From: UBA1426 sp050953365
Lineage (GTDB): Bacteria > Bacillota > Clostridia > Peptostreptococcales > Anaerovoracaceae
DNA length: 64,000 bases
Reading direction: 5' to 3'
Assembly (NCBI GenBank): GCA_050953365.1
Contig: JBMNMN010000002.1
Span: 248,001-312,000, forward strand
The position numbers were made by a program, and so were the translations under genes. Below the pieces are notes generated by a model that ran no database searches, was not told the DNA's origin, and saw only the letters and a program-made list of their open reading frames with translations. This document shows positions 24,737 to 33,240 of this stretch, piece by piece. Within the stretch, counting starts at the first letter, position 1; each line of letters starts with the position of its first letter.

Positions 24737-25408
24737 ATGAACATGGATTTGCTATATACAGGTATAACCGGGGGCTGCTCCGGAGCGATCAGCATCAACT
24801 GCATCTATGCGGTAAACCGTACACTGATTGCGGCCAGACTCTTGGAACCGGATAAGCTTACGAGATCCCGAAACAGAATATTGGTAGAATCTCTGTGTTT
24901 CGCCCTACTTTTTATCTTTATTCTTTTTCTAACGCCTGACTTTCACCAGGCATTTTACCGGATGGTTTTATTTACAATTTTTTATGGTGTTGCAGTTTCC
25001 GACGCTTTGTATCGGATCATTCCCAATGAATTCGTAACTTTGATCGCCTTGACCGGGGCAGCCATGCTCCTAACAGGCCATAGTCCCGTATCTGCCACAG
25101 AGGCTCTGCTAGGAGGGGCGGCAGGCGGGCAGTTGTTTATCTACCCATTTTTTAAGGGCCGGTCCTGCGGCGGCGGCGATGTGAAGCTCTGTGCAGCCGC
25201 AGGGCTTGCCGTCGGCCTGACGGCACTCCTGGCCGCGCTGGTCGCCATGGGATTCATTCTTTTACTCTATACAATCTTTAAGCTTGTGAAAGACAAGGAA
25301 CTCATTCTTTCTAAATTCCTGCCGCTGGGCCCGGTGCTGGCCGCCTGCCTTACCATGCAGGTGATCCTTCTTGACCTGTTTCCCGGCTATGGCAGGCTTC
25401 TATCGTGA
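24737..25408 (+). CDS. tadV: Prepilin peptidase (A24 family, TadV/CpaA-like)
   Basis: A 223-aa polytopic aspartic peptidase that cleaves the leader of Flp pilins at the inner face of the membrane. Both catalytic aspartates are visible: VSDALYRIIPN (D89) and GGGDVKL (D148, the GxGD motif). Start at the ATG at 24737, 8 bases after GGGAGG; an in-frame GTG further upstream (24704) lacks a site. It is the first gene after riboswitch 2 and lacks the N-terminal methylase domain of type IVa PilD, as expected for Tad systems. Confidence 0.87.
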   Translation: MNMDLLYTGITGGCSGAISINCIYAVNRTLIAARLLEPDKLTRSRNRILVESLCFALLFIFILFLTPDFHQAFYRMVLFTIFYGVAVSDALYRIIPNEFVTLIALTGAAMLLTGHSPVSATEALLGGAAGGQLFIYPFFKGRSCGGGDVKLCAAAGLAVGLTALLAALVAMGFILLLYTIFKLVKDKELILSKFLPLGPVLAACLTMQVILLDLFPGYGRLLS

Positions 25409-25526
25409 AAAGGGGGAGAAAGGAGTGATGATAACCATTTATTTATAGCCCCATTAAAATAGATCCGTTATTCCCAAAACCAGTGTTCAAAGAACATAAA
25501 CCGAAGAAGAAACGGAGGAAAGAAAG

Positions 25527-25724
25527 ATGTTTAAAAAAATCAATGAACTTATCGGAAATGAAAGCGGTCAAGGTATGGTAGAGTACGGCCTGATCATCGC
25601 GCTGGTAGCAGTGGCTGCAATTGTAGGACTGACCCTTTTAGGCGGAGGCTTAAGGGAGATTTTCAATGATATTACCGGTGAATTGGGCGTGGATGGCACC
25701 GGCGGAGCCGGAGAAGAAGGCTAA
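25527..25724 (+). CDS. flp: Flp-family type IVc pilin
   Basis: A 65-aa prepilin. Its short leader MFKKINELIGNESG is followed by QGMVEYGLIIALVAVAAIV, with the conserved Glu at +5 and Tyr at +6 of the cleavage site after SG, then one hydrophobic helix and a Gly/Glu-rich tail. It would be the major pilus subunit, processed by the upstream prepilin peptidase. GGAGGAAAG precedes the ATG. The preceding 118 bases hold no clear promoter. Confidence 0.92.
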   Translation: MFKKINELIGNESGQGMVEYGLIIALVAVAAIVGLTLLGGGLREIFNDITGELGVDGTGGAGEEG

Positions 25725-25779
25725 GGCTCTCTCAATAAGGCTTGACGAGGTTTTTAGCAATCCTATGTATATATTGGAC

Positions 25780-25810
25780 GGCAACCGCTGTATATTCGGC
25801 AGCGGTTGCC
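25780..25810 (+). other. Strong hairpin behind the pilin gene
   Basis: A perfect 11-bp stem GGCAACCGCTG (25780-25790) / CAGCGGTTGCC (25800-25810) with a 9-nt loop, followed by A-rich sequence instead of Ts. It is probably not a plain terminator. It could stabilise the 3' end of pilin mRNA or reduce read-through, giving more pilin than assembly proteins. Confidence 0.6.
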
Positions 25811-25845
25811 GAAAAAAAGTTCGAAGAAAGGCAGGGAGACGAGTT

Positions 25846-26280
25846 ATGCGGAATCAAAGACGGATGCTCCCTCGGTTAAGGATGCAGAGGTCCGAAAGCG
25901 GTCAGGCACTGGTAGAACTGGCCATTGTTCTTCCCATTGTTATTGCGCTGCTCTGCGGAATCGTTGAATTCGGATGGATGTGCTTTAACCAGATCAACAT
26001 TGCCAATCTGGCCAGGGAGGCTGCCAGAGAAGGCATCGTATATTCCGCAGGAAACACCGATCTCAATGCGTTGTCATCGGAAATGGTCGAAAATGCGCCT
26101 GCTGGCATGAGGGACAAATTAACGGTGGATATTCGCTTCAGCAATTTGAGCAATCCCAGGGAAGGGGATGTGATTGTTGACATTGCGTATCGGGCTTCGG
26201 CCATTACGCCGCTCCTGGGGATCCTGACGGAAAGCAACGAATATGAACTAAATGCGAGCTGTACGATGAAGGTAGAGTGA
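25846..26280 (+). CDS. tadE: TadE-like pseudopilin
   Basis: A 144-aa minor pilin. SESGQALVELAIVLPIVIALLCGIVEFGW is the TadE signature: cleavable leader, Glu, one helix, IVEF. The rest is extracellular. The frame is open upstream, but the ATG at 25846 follows GGGAGACG and gives a normal short leader. Confidence 0.88.
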   Translation: MRNQRRMLPRLRMQRSESGQALVELAIVLPIVIALLCGIVEFGWMCFNQINIANLAREAAREGIVYSAGNTDLNALSSEMVENAPAGMRDKLTVDIRFSNLSNPREGDVIVDIAYRASAITPLLGILTESNEYELNASCTMKVE

Positions 26281-26281
26281 A

Positions 26282-27304
26282 ATGAAAAGGAGAAACCTTA
26301 TATGGACGGTCTGCATGTCAGGCATATTAAGAAATGAAAAGGGAAGTGTCATAATCCTTGTGACCTTAGCTTTGACTGCCTTGTTGACCATGGCTGCGTT
26401 GGTGGTGGATGTGGGTATAGCATATTGCCACGGAAGCCGCTTGCAGAATGCAGCGGATGCAGCTGTCTTTGCCGGAGGAAGGCTTTTGCCCGCGGCAGAG
26501 TGGGATACAGATAAGCTGAGCGCCATAGAGGACCGAATTCGGGAGTATTTGGAAAAGAACGGAGTTTCTCTCGAAGAGATAGCCTCCATCGACTTTACGG
26601 ATTCCATCGGGGGATCCTATTACGGCCTCCAAGTGTCTCTTAACACCCAATCAGAGACAGGTTTTGCAAGAGTGTTGGGAGTGGACAGCATTGCCGTTGA
26701 CAAGCAGGCAGGTGTCAAAGTGAGACCCAGTCTGTCGGCGGACGATGTGGTGCCGGTCAGCGTGGTGAAGGATGAACTGGACCTTTTGTTGGAGCAAGGC
26801 CAGACGGAGCATATCATTTTGAAATACGGAGGCGGAGACGGAAGCAACGGCGCTTTTGGCGCGATCAATTTGTCGGGAGTCAAAGGAGGCGGCGCCAACC
26901 AGTATTACAACTGGATTCTCAGCGGTTACACAACGGAAATTGCCGTAGGAGAAAAAATGTACCCCATTGAGCCGGGTAATATGGCAGGCCCCACCTCTAA
27001 AGCCTTTAACGATAGATATGCTTCCTGCACCCATTTCCCGGAAGAGGGAGGATGTAATTTACGGAGATTTGAGCCCACCTGCAGAAGGGTGGTTAAAATT
27101 CCTGTGGTGGAGTACATCACCGCTCATGACGTTCAGATCGTGGGATTTGCAGTCTTCATCCTGGAGGATTGTTACGCAAACGGAAAAGCCGGTGAGGTGC
27201 AGGGCAGCTATGTCAAGACAGTAATAAACGGTACGGCAGATTATAGCGCAGACGCCGATCTCGACAGGGAGTACGGGGCCTACTGCCTGACACTCTCGCG
27301 GTAA
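26282..27304 (+). CDS. TadG-like pilus-associated protein
   Basis: A 340-aa protein. The N-terminal GSVIILVTLALTALLTMAALVVDVGIAYCHGSRLQNAADAAVFAGG is the TadE/G-like N-terminal domain (inner-membrane helix followed by the QNAADAAALAGA-type motif). The long C-terminal part is extracellular, with a GGGDGSNGAFGAINL stretch and several cysteines (CTHFPEEGGC, CRR, CYANG) that may form disulfides. It starts 1 base after the tadE stop, so the genes are co-translated. Confidence 0.82.
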   Translation: MKRRNLIWTVCMSGILRNEKGSVIILVTLALTALLTMAALVVDVGIAYCHGSRLQNAADAAVFAGGRLLPAAEWDTDKLSAIEDRIREYLEKNGVSLEEIASIDFTDSIGGSYYGLQVSLNTQSETGFARVLGVDSIAVDKQAGVKVRPSLSADDVVPVSVVKDELDLLLEQGQTEHIILKYGGGDGSNGAFGAINLSGVKGGGANQYYNWILSGYTTEIAVGEKMYPIEPGNMAGPTSKAFNDRYASCTHFPEEGGCNLRRFEPTCRRVVKIPVVEYITAHDVQIVGFAVFILEDCYANGKAGEVQGSYVKTVINGTADYSADADLDREYGAYCLTLSR

Positions 27305-27323
27305 GGAAAGGTCAGAAGTCTAT

Positions 27324-28025
27324 ATGAAAAAGGTATATTTAATTGCAGCTATATTGGCAATACTTGCGGGTTTTTTGCTTTATCAATATATGCTGGCGCT
27401 GGAGGACCGATATCGTGAAGATTATATACCCGTAGCGGTTGCTGCCGTGAAGATTGAAGAAAACACCCCGCTGAGCGCGGACATGATTCGTATCGAGGAG
27501 CTTCCTGCCGAAAGCGTCCATCCGTCGGCAGCGGATAGCATAGAAATGCTTCTTGGCGGAATTGCATCCCAAACCATATATGAAGGGGAGCAGATTCTTC
27601 GCTCCAAAGTACGGAATACAGCGGAGAAGGAGGGGAAGATGTCATACGCCGTTCCGGAAGGGAAGAGGGCAATGACCATTCCTGTAGACACTGTTTCCGG
27701 CGTATCCGGGTTCCTGCGCGCCAAGGACAGAGTGGATATCATTCTCGTGGGTTATCGGGATGAAGGTGATGACGAGAAGGAAATTGCCGATATTCTTCTG
27801 CAGGACACGGAAATTCTTGCCGTAGGTATAAATCCGGACAGCCGGAAAGAGAGTTATGTGCCGCCGGAACCGGTGACGGTAATTACACTGATTGTATCTC
27901 CCCAGGAAGCGGTGAAATTGAGTCTGGCCGGATCCGTTGGGCGGTTGGTTGCCGTTCTGCGGTCGCCCGCAGACCATGAAAAGCCGGTAGTGGCGCCCAT
28001 CGTAAAGGATCAATTATGGCAATAA
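27324..28025 (+). CDS. cpaB: CpaB/RcpC-like pilus assembly protein
   Basis: A 233-aa protein with an N-terminal membrane anchor (VYLIAAILAILAGFLLY) and a SAF domain (VAAVKIEENTPLSADMIRIEELP), followed by the CpaB core GKRAMTIPVDTVSGVSGFLRAKDRVDIILV. In Gram-negatives CpaB acts with the outer-membrane secretin. In a monoderm it must act at the membrane or wall. It lies in the expected Tad order. Confidence 0.88.
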   Translation: MKKVYLIAAILAILAGFLLYQYMLALEDRYREDYIPVAVAAVKIEENTPLSADMIRIEELPAESVHPSAADSIEMLLGGIASQTIYEGEQILRSKVRNTAEKEGKMSYAVPEGKRAMTIPVDTVSGVSGFLRAKDRVDIILVGYRDEGDDEKEIADILLQDTEILAVGINPDSRKESYVPPEPVTVITLIVSPQEAVKLSLAGSVGRLVAVLRSPADHEKPVVAPIVKDQLWQ

Positions 28026-28055
28026 TCGGTTTGGAAAAAAGATATGGAGGAACCG

Positions 28056-28880
28056 ATGGATAGGATGAGGAGACCCGCCGGGGTCAAGCTAAGAAAAATT
28101 CATTTTAATAACGGAAGAACCGTCGGAAATGAAGAGAAGGATGCTGTAATTGTTGCCGTATTCGGTTCAAAAGGCGGAGTAGGAAAGACAACGATCGCCG
28201 TAAACCTCGCCACAGCGCTGTCGCAAATGGGCAAGCGCACCGCCCTGCTTGATTTCGATCTTCAGTTCGGGGATGCTTCCATTTTTCTCGATTTGGAAAA
28301 CAAACAGGGCATCAGTGAGCTGGTACAGGAAGGAACCATCACAAGAGAACTCATCCGAAGCTATTTGCTGCTTCATAAATCGGGTCTTTCTTTGCTTCCT
28401 TCTTCAGATCGGCCGGAATATGCGGAAATGGTTCAAAGCAGCCATGGAGAAAGCATTATTTCAGGAATTGCTAAAGGGTATGATTTCGTATTTATCGATC
28501 TTTCCACCCAGATGAACGATCTTAGCCTGACAGCTCTTGAGAAAGCGGACAGGATTCTCCATGTGATCAATCCCGACATTTCTACGCTTCGGAATGCGAA
28601 GAAGACGCTGGAATTAATGAAGGCCCTTAAACTGGATCATAAAATGCAGGTGGTGCTCAACAAAGAGAACAGCAGTACGATAACAGCGAAAGAAATAAGC
28701 TCTCTGATGAATATGCAGTTTCTCGCAAAGATACCCGTGGAGAGCAAACACGCTGTAGCTTCGCTGAACAGAGGAGTTCCGGTGGTAATAAACGTGCCGA
28801 GATGCCCCATGTCCAAACGGTTGATAGAACTGGCAAAGAAGATAGGAGAAGGAAACTATGGGTTTGCTGGAAAGGCTTGA
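28056..28880 (+). CDS. cpaE: CpaE/TadZ-like MinD-family ATPase
   Basis: A 274-aa ParA/MinD-superfamily ATPase that positions the Tad machine. The deviant Walker A is FGSKGGVGKTTIAVNLA and the next motif is LLDFDLQFGDASIFLDL; DFVFIDLST is Walker B. The N-terminal receiver-like domain of larger CpaE proteins is absent. The ATG at 28056 lies 5 bases after GGAGG. The frame also allows an ATG at 28044 with a weaker site. The 3' end overlaps tadA by 23 bases. Confidence 0.86.
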   Translation: MDRMRRPAGVKLRKIHFNNGRTVGNEEKDAVIVAVFGSKGGVGKTTIAVNLATALSQMGKRTALLDFDLQFGDASIFLDLENKQGISELVQEGTITRELIRSYLLLHKSGLSLLPSSDRPEYAEMVQSSHGESIISGIAKGYDFVFIDLSTQMNDLSLTALEKADRILHVINPDISTLRNAKKTLELMKALKLDHKMQVVLNKENSSTITAKEISSLMNMQFLAKIPVESKHAVASLNRGVPVVINVPRCPMSKRLIELAKKIGEGNYGFAGKA

Positions 28881-30216
28881 TCTGAAACAGGAGCTACAAC
28901 AAGAGCAGGGCGGAGGACTGGCAGAAACTCTTCCATCCCGCTCTTCCGAGAATTATGGGGAGCTTCGAGCAAAAGCGCACAAAGAGGTCATCGAGCGCAT
29001 CAACAAGCTTGGGGATCGAAATCCTGCGCCGGAGGATGTGAGAGACATGTCCCAGGTTGTCAGAGAAATTATCCACGACGCAGTGAATAAATACGGGAGC
29101 GAGATCCATGTAGCGGAAAAGCACAGGATCTCCCGTGAACTGTACAATGAAGTGACGGGACTGGGTCCGCTGGAGCAATTGTTGGAAGATGACAGTATTA
29201 CAGAGATTATGGTAAACGGGCCGGAGCAAATCTACATCGAAAGAAACGGCAAACTTTGCCTTTCTCATGTTCGTTTCCGTGACAATGAGCATGTGCTCAA
29301 TGTTATCGATAAGATCGTAGCCTCCGTAGGGCGTCATGTTGATGAAGCCTCGCCTATGGTAGATGCCAGACTCCATGACGGATCCAGAGTAAATATTGTC
29401 ATTAATCCCGTGTCTCTCATCGGCCCGGTGATTACGATACGAAAGTTCTCAAAAAATCCCTTGACGATAAAAGATCTGCTGCGCTTCAACTCACTGTCCT
29501 TTAATATGGCGGCCTTTATGGAAGCCTGCGTGAAAGGGAGAATGAATATAGTGGTGTCCGGAGGTACAGGAAGCGGTAAAACGACTCTGCTTAACGTGCT
29601 GTCGGGTTTTATCCCTCATACGGAGAGGATCATTACCATCGAAGATGCCGCTGAGCTTCGTCTTCAGCAGCAGCATGTCATCACTCTGGAAAGCAGACCG
29701 GCAAATCTGGAGGGAAAGGGTCAGATCAGTATTCGAGATCTGGTGCGCAATGCCTTACGTATGCGTCCCGACCGCATTGTAGTAGGAGAGGTTCGTGGCG
29801 GAGAAGCTTTGGACATGCTTCAGGCCATGAACACCGGACACGACGGCTCTTTGACTACGGCTCATGCCAATAGCCCCAGAGATCTGCTTTCCCGCCTTGA
29901 AACCATGGTACTCATGTCCGGCATGGATTTACCTGTAAGAGCTATACGGGAGCAGATAGCCTCCGCTGTGGATGTAATCATTCAACAATCCAGGATGATG
30001 GATGGAACGCGGAAAATTACTGAGATTTGTGAAGTGACGGGAATGGAAGGAGATGTGATTGTCACCCAGGATCTCTTTCGCTATGAGACCAAGGGGGAAC
30101 TGGATGATTCCGGAAAGCTGAAAGGTCGATTTTTGGCCACGGGCACCGTACCTCTATTCATGCCCCGTTTCATAGCCGGCGGCGTCTTTGTGGACAGCGC
30201 CTGGTTTTCTGAGTAG
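28858..30216 (+). CDS. tadA: TadA/CpaF secretion ATPase
   Basis: The 452-aa hexameric motor ATPase that drives pilus extension and retraction in Tad systems. There is an N-terminal helical domain, then LYNEVTGLGPLEQLLEDDSITEIMVNG, Walker A VSGGTGSGKTTLL, Asp box IEDAAELRL, Walker B IVVGEVRGGEALDMLQAMNTGHDGS, and the His box TTAHANSPRD. All catalytic motifs are intact. The C-terminal tail ends FVDSAWFSE. Confidence 0.94.
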   Translation: MGLLERLDLKQELQQEQGGGLAETLPSRSSENYGELRAKAHKEVIERINKLGDRNPAPEDVRDMSQVVREIIHDAVNKYGSEIHVAEKHRISRELYNEVTGLGPLEQLLEDDSITEIMVNGPEQIYIERNGKLCLSHVRFRDNEHVLNVIDKIVASVGRHVDEASPMVDARLHDGSRVNIVINPVSLIGPVITIRKFSKNPLTIKDLLRFNSLSFNMAAFMEACVKGRMNIVVSGGTGSGKTTLLNVLSGFIPHTERIITIEDAAELRLQQQHVITLESRPANLEGKGQISIRDLVRNALRMRPDRIVVGEVRGGEALDMLQAMNTGHDGSLTTAHANSPRDLLSRLETMVLMSGMDLPVRAIREQIASAVDVIIQQSRMMDGTRKITEICEVTGMEGDVIVTQDLFRYETKGELDDSGKLKGRFLATGTVPLFMPRFIAGGVFVDSAWFSE

Positions 30217-30229
30217 GAGGGATGCTGCT

Positions 30230-31189
30230 ATGTATCTTTGGATGGGCGTCCTGTTATCAACGGTAGTTCTTTTTATTGCCTTCGCGGCTTTGCTCAAAGC
30301 CGCTTTCGGAAGCCGCATGGATATTCGGCAAAGGCTGCATAAAGGTTTTGTTGAGAAGCGTGAAGAGGCGGAGGAGGAAGCGGACAAGACAAAGACACCG
30401 AAGAAAAGTCCCTTAAAAAAGCTGCTCTTCTTTGTCAGCGGCAGCTACATGGATAAAGTGGACGATCAGCTGTCCATGGCCGGCATTCCTCTGAAGGCGG
30501 AAGAATATTTAGCCATACGTATCCTCAGCATCACGGCGATTCCCACCTTGATCCTTTTTTTCGAGGGAAGCTTTATCGTCTGCGCCGGGTTTGCCATCAT
30601 GGGCGCTATGTTCCCTCCGGTCATCCTTTCCCTGTATGCCAAGAAAAGAAGGAACCTATTTCACATGCAGCTGTCCGATGCCCTATCTGTAATATGCAAC
30701 AGTCTTAAAAGCGGATTCTCCCTTCCGGTAGCTATGGGAAGCATCTCTCATGAAATGCCTGATCCTATCGGGAAGGAATTTGGCCGACTGGTCAGGGAGA
30801 TGCAACTGGGGATGTCCCTTGAAGAGGGGTTTCAGAGGATGGTCAAGCGAACCCAGTGCGAAGATCTGGAACTGCTTGCCACCACCATAATCATTCAAAG
30901 GCAGACCGGAGGAAATCTCGCGGAGATATTGGACAATATTTCACAGACTATCAAGGATCGAATTGCTCTGGCAAATGAAATCAAGCTCCTCACCACTACG
31001 GGAAGAACATCCGGGTATGTAATCGGGCTTCTTCCGGTTTTTCTCCTGGCAGGTCTGATGATTCTGAATCCGGAATATGTAGCTATGTTTTTCGAGACTG
31101 GGGCGGGGAAAACGATGCTGGCAGTGGGGGCAGCCATGGAGCTGTTGGGCTTTTTCTTCGTGAGGAAAGTTATTAATATCAAATATTGA
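30230..31189 (+). CDS. tadB: TadB-like platform protein (T2SSF domain)
   Basis: A 319-aa inner-membrane platform protein. Two N-terminal membrane helices flank a basic region (KTPKKSPLKKLLFF). The type II secretion F domain follows (LSDALSVICNSLKSGFSLPVAM to NLAEILDNISQTIKDR), then two C-terminal helices. I use the ATG at 30230 after AGGAGG, not the earlier in-frame start at 30188, which lies within tadA. Confidence 0.88.
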   Translation: MYLWMGVLLSTVVLFIAFAALLKAAFGSRMDIRQRLHKGFVEKREEAEEEADKTKTPKKSPLKKLLFFVSGSYMDKVDDQLSMAGIPLKAEEYLAIRILSITAIPTLILFFEGSFIVCAGFAIMGAMFPPVILSLYAKKRRNLFHMQLSDALSVICNSLKSGFSLPVAMGSISHEMPDPIGKEFGRLVREMQLGMSLEEGFQRMVKRTQCEDLELLATTIIIQRQTGGNLAEILDNISQTIKDRIALANEIKLLTTTGRTSGYVIGLLPVFLLAGLMILNPEYVAMFFETGAGKTMLAVGAAMELLGFFFVRKVINIKY

Positions 31190-31246
31190 AATGTGGCATT
31201 GTGAATGAAATAAGTAATATCCGACAGAGAAAAAAGGAATAGGGAT

Positions 31247-32167
31247 ATGCAAACCATTGTATTATTGTTTTCTATCGCCGTTGCATTGTTCTGTATTGCT
31301 GCATTATCGGAACATGGAAAGGCAGAGGATGCCTATCGGCGCAGAAAGGAATCTCTCAGAGAGGCAAAGAAGCATGTAAGGGATGAAGTGCTAAATAAGC
31401 CCCTGAAGGAAAGAATTATAACTCCTTTCCTTCAGGGGATTGCCCGGTTTACCGCAAATGAAAAGTTCAAATCGGATACGAGATCCACATCCTATCTGCA
31501 AAGGGAGAGACTTCTGAGGCAGGCAGGGCTTTCCATAACCCCGGAAGGGTACCGATATTTTCGAATTCTTTTGACTGGGTCGCTTGTGGGGATGACTGCT
31601 TTTATCGGTATTATTCTGAGTAAGGGTTTATCCGTGGCAGCTTTATGGACTCTCATCGGCATCTTATTGAGCGCGCTGCTTCCAAATTATTATGTAAAGT
31701 CGCGGGCGAAGCGTCGACAAAAGCAGATGAGGGCAGATTTGCCCGAAGTAATGGATATGCTTTCTGTATGTGTAGAAGCCGGATTGAGTTTGGATAGCGC
31801 CGTGGTGCGGATTGCCGAAAAAAGCGATGATATTATTGTCAAGGAGCTAAGGGCCGCCATCAAGGAAATTCAGTACGGTAAATCGAGAAAGGATGCTTTT
31901 AGGGATCTGGCGGAACGCTACGATATCGGCGAATTGAGAACCTTTGCGGCTGCAATGGTGCAGGCGGAGAAATATGGGATACCCATAAAGAGCATCTTAA
32001 AAGCGCAAGCCGCCAAACTCAGGGACGCGAGAAAACAAACAGCTCAGGAAAAGGCGATGAAGGCGCCGGTGAAAATCATGATCCCTATTGTGATCTTCAT
32101 ATTTCCGGTTCTTTTTATCATTTTAATGGGGCCTTCAGTCATAAACATCATGAACATGGTATTGTAG
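31247..32167 (+). CDS. tadC: TadC-like platform protein (T2SSF domain)
   Basis: A 306-aa second platform protein, partner of TadB. It has an N-terminal helix, the T2SSF core (DLPEVMDMLSVCVEAGLSLDSAVVRIAEKS to YGIPIKSILKAQAAKLRD) and a C-terminal hydrophobic helix. The TadB-TadC order is the usual one. Confidence 0.88.
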   Translation: MQTIVLLFSIAVALFCIAALSEHGKAEDAYRRRKESLREAKKHVRDEVLNKPLKERIITPFLQGIARFTANEKFKSDTRSTSYLQRERLLRQAGLSITPEGYRYFRILLTGSLVGMTAFIGIILSKGLSVAALWTLIGILLSALLPNYYVKSRAKRRQKQMRADLPEVMDMLSVCVEAGLSLDSAVVRIAEKSDDIIVKELRAAIKEIQYGKSRKDAFRDLAERYDIGELRTFAAAMVQAEKYGIPIKSILKAQAAKLRDARKQTAQEKAMKAPVKIMIPIVIFIFPVLFIILMGPSVINIMNMVL

Positions 32168-32175
32168 GAGGAAAG

Positions 32176-32535
32176 ATGAAAAAGCAAGACTTTCTGAGAA
32201 TAAAATCGAATCGGGTTAAAATCTATGTTGCAGACCGCTTCTTCACTCGGCTTCGTGGTCTTATCGGCCATGAACTAAAAGAGGATGAAGGGCTGCTCCT
32301 GATTCCTTGTAATCAGATACATAGTATGTTCATGTCATATCCCATTGACGTTGTTTATTTGAGCGAAGAAAGACAGGTTATTCGAATCGACAGAGGTATG
32401 AGGCCCTGGTCTTTAGGGCCGAGGATAAAAGACTGTCGTTTTATTCTGGAGTTGAGGGGCGGCAGTGTACAGCGATATGGTTTAACGGTGGGATCCAACC
32501 TGAGTTTTGTGGAGATGGAGGAGAAAAATGGCTGA
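32176..32535 (+). CDS. DUF192 family protein
   Basis: A 119-aa small protein with the DUF192 core: FTRLRGLIG, then IPCNQIHSMFMSYPIDVVYL (HTxgM-like) and the basic GMRPWSLGPRIKDCRFILEL. No signal peptide is present. Function is unknown. DUF192 genes often sit at the end of tad clusters in Firmicutes. It starts 8 bases after tadC and overlaps the coiled-coil gene. Confidence 0.85.
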   Translation: MKKQDFLRIKSNRVKIYVADRFFTRLRGLIGHELKEDEGLLLIPCNQIHSMFMSYPIDVVYLSEERQVIRIDRGMRPWSLGPRIKDCRFILELRGGSVQRYGLTVGSNLSFVEMEEKNG

Positions 32536-33190
32536 GATGGATTTAAAGGAGCTGCGAGAGGGCTTTGGATTCGGAGATGAAGGATTGAAATTGAAAAAGA
32601 ATGCCCTTGGAGGCTATCGAAAAAAGGAAGTGGACGAGCTGATTCAGTGCCTGGAGCAAAACTGCCGGTCCATGCAACTGGCTTTCGAAGAGAAAAACGC
32701 TACCTTTGCAAAAGGGCTATCTGCTGCAAAACAAGAGGTGCAGGAGCTTACAAAAACCGTTGAAGAACTGAAAGAAGTGATTCGAGAGAAAGACAGCCTC
32801 CTTGCTGAGTATAGGACGAAGATTGAGGAACTGAATGGCGTGAGAGACTCTCTTGCTGCCCAATTGGATGAAGTGAAGCATATACGCAACGATGAGACGC
32901 TGTTGAAAGAAAACATGTGCTTACAGGAACAGATTGAAGAAAACCGCAGGGATATGGAAGCTCTTCGCTGCGAGATCCTTCGAAAGGATGAGTGCATCAT
33001 CCGGAATCAGCAGGAGATCCAGCGGCTTTCCGATAAATCCCAGGCAGACTTGAACCTGGCTTATCGAACGCTATATTTTCGTATGGATAAGATCCGGAGC
33101 CTCATTTCCGACTTTAATGATGTGGCTGCGGAAGTGGACAGGTTTATTGAAGGCAAACTGGTAGAGATTGCAAGGGGTGTGGACAGGTGA
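32528..33190 (+). CDS. Coiled-coil protein with DivIVA-like N-terminus
   Basis: A 220-aa protein. After a short lead, the stretch GGYRKKEVDELIQCLEQ resembles the membrane-curvature-binding start of DivIVA/GpsB. Then comes a heptad-rich coiled coil to about residue 175. It could mark the pole or septum and place the pilus machine, but that is inference. I use the ATG at 32528 (MAEMDLK) with GGAGGAGA upstream; it overlaps DUF192 by 8 bases. Confidence 0.7.
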   Translation: MAEMDLKELREGFGFGDEGLKLKKNALGGYRKKEVDELIQCLEQNCRSMQLAFEEKNATFAKGLSAAKQEVQELTKTVEELKEVIREKDSLLAEYRTKIEELNGVRDSLAAQLDEVKHIRNDETLLKENMCLQEQIEENRRDMEALRCEILRKDECIIRNQQEIQRLSDKSQADLNLAYRTLYFRMDKIRSLISDFNDVAAEVDRFIEGKLVEIARGVDR

Positions 33191-33240
33191 TAAAATAATA
33201 ATCATACATTTCCGTTCTTGTTGAAAGTGGGGAAAAGAAA

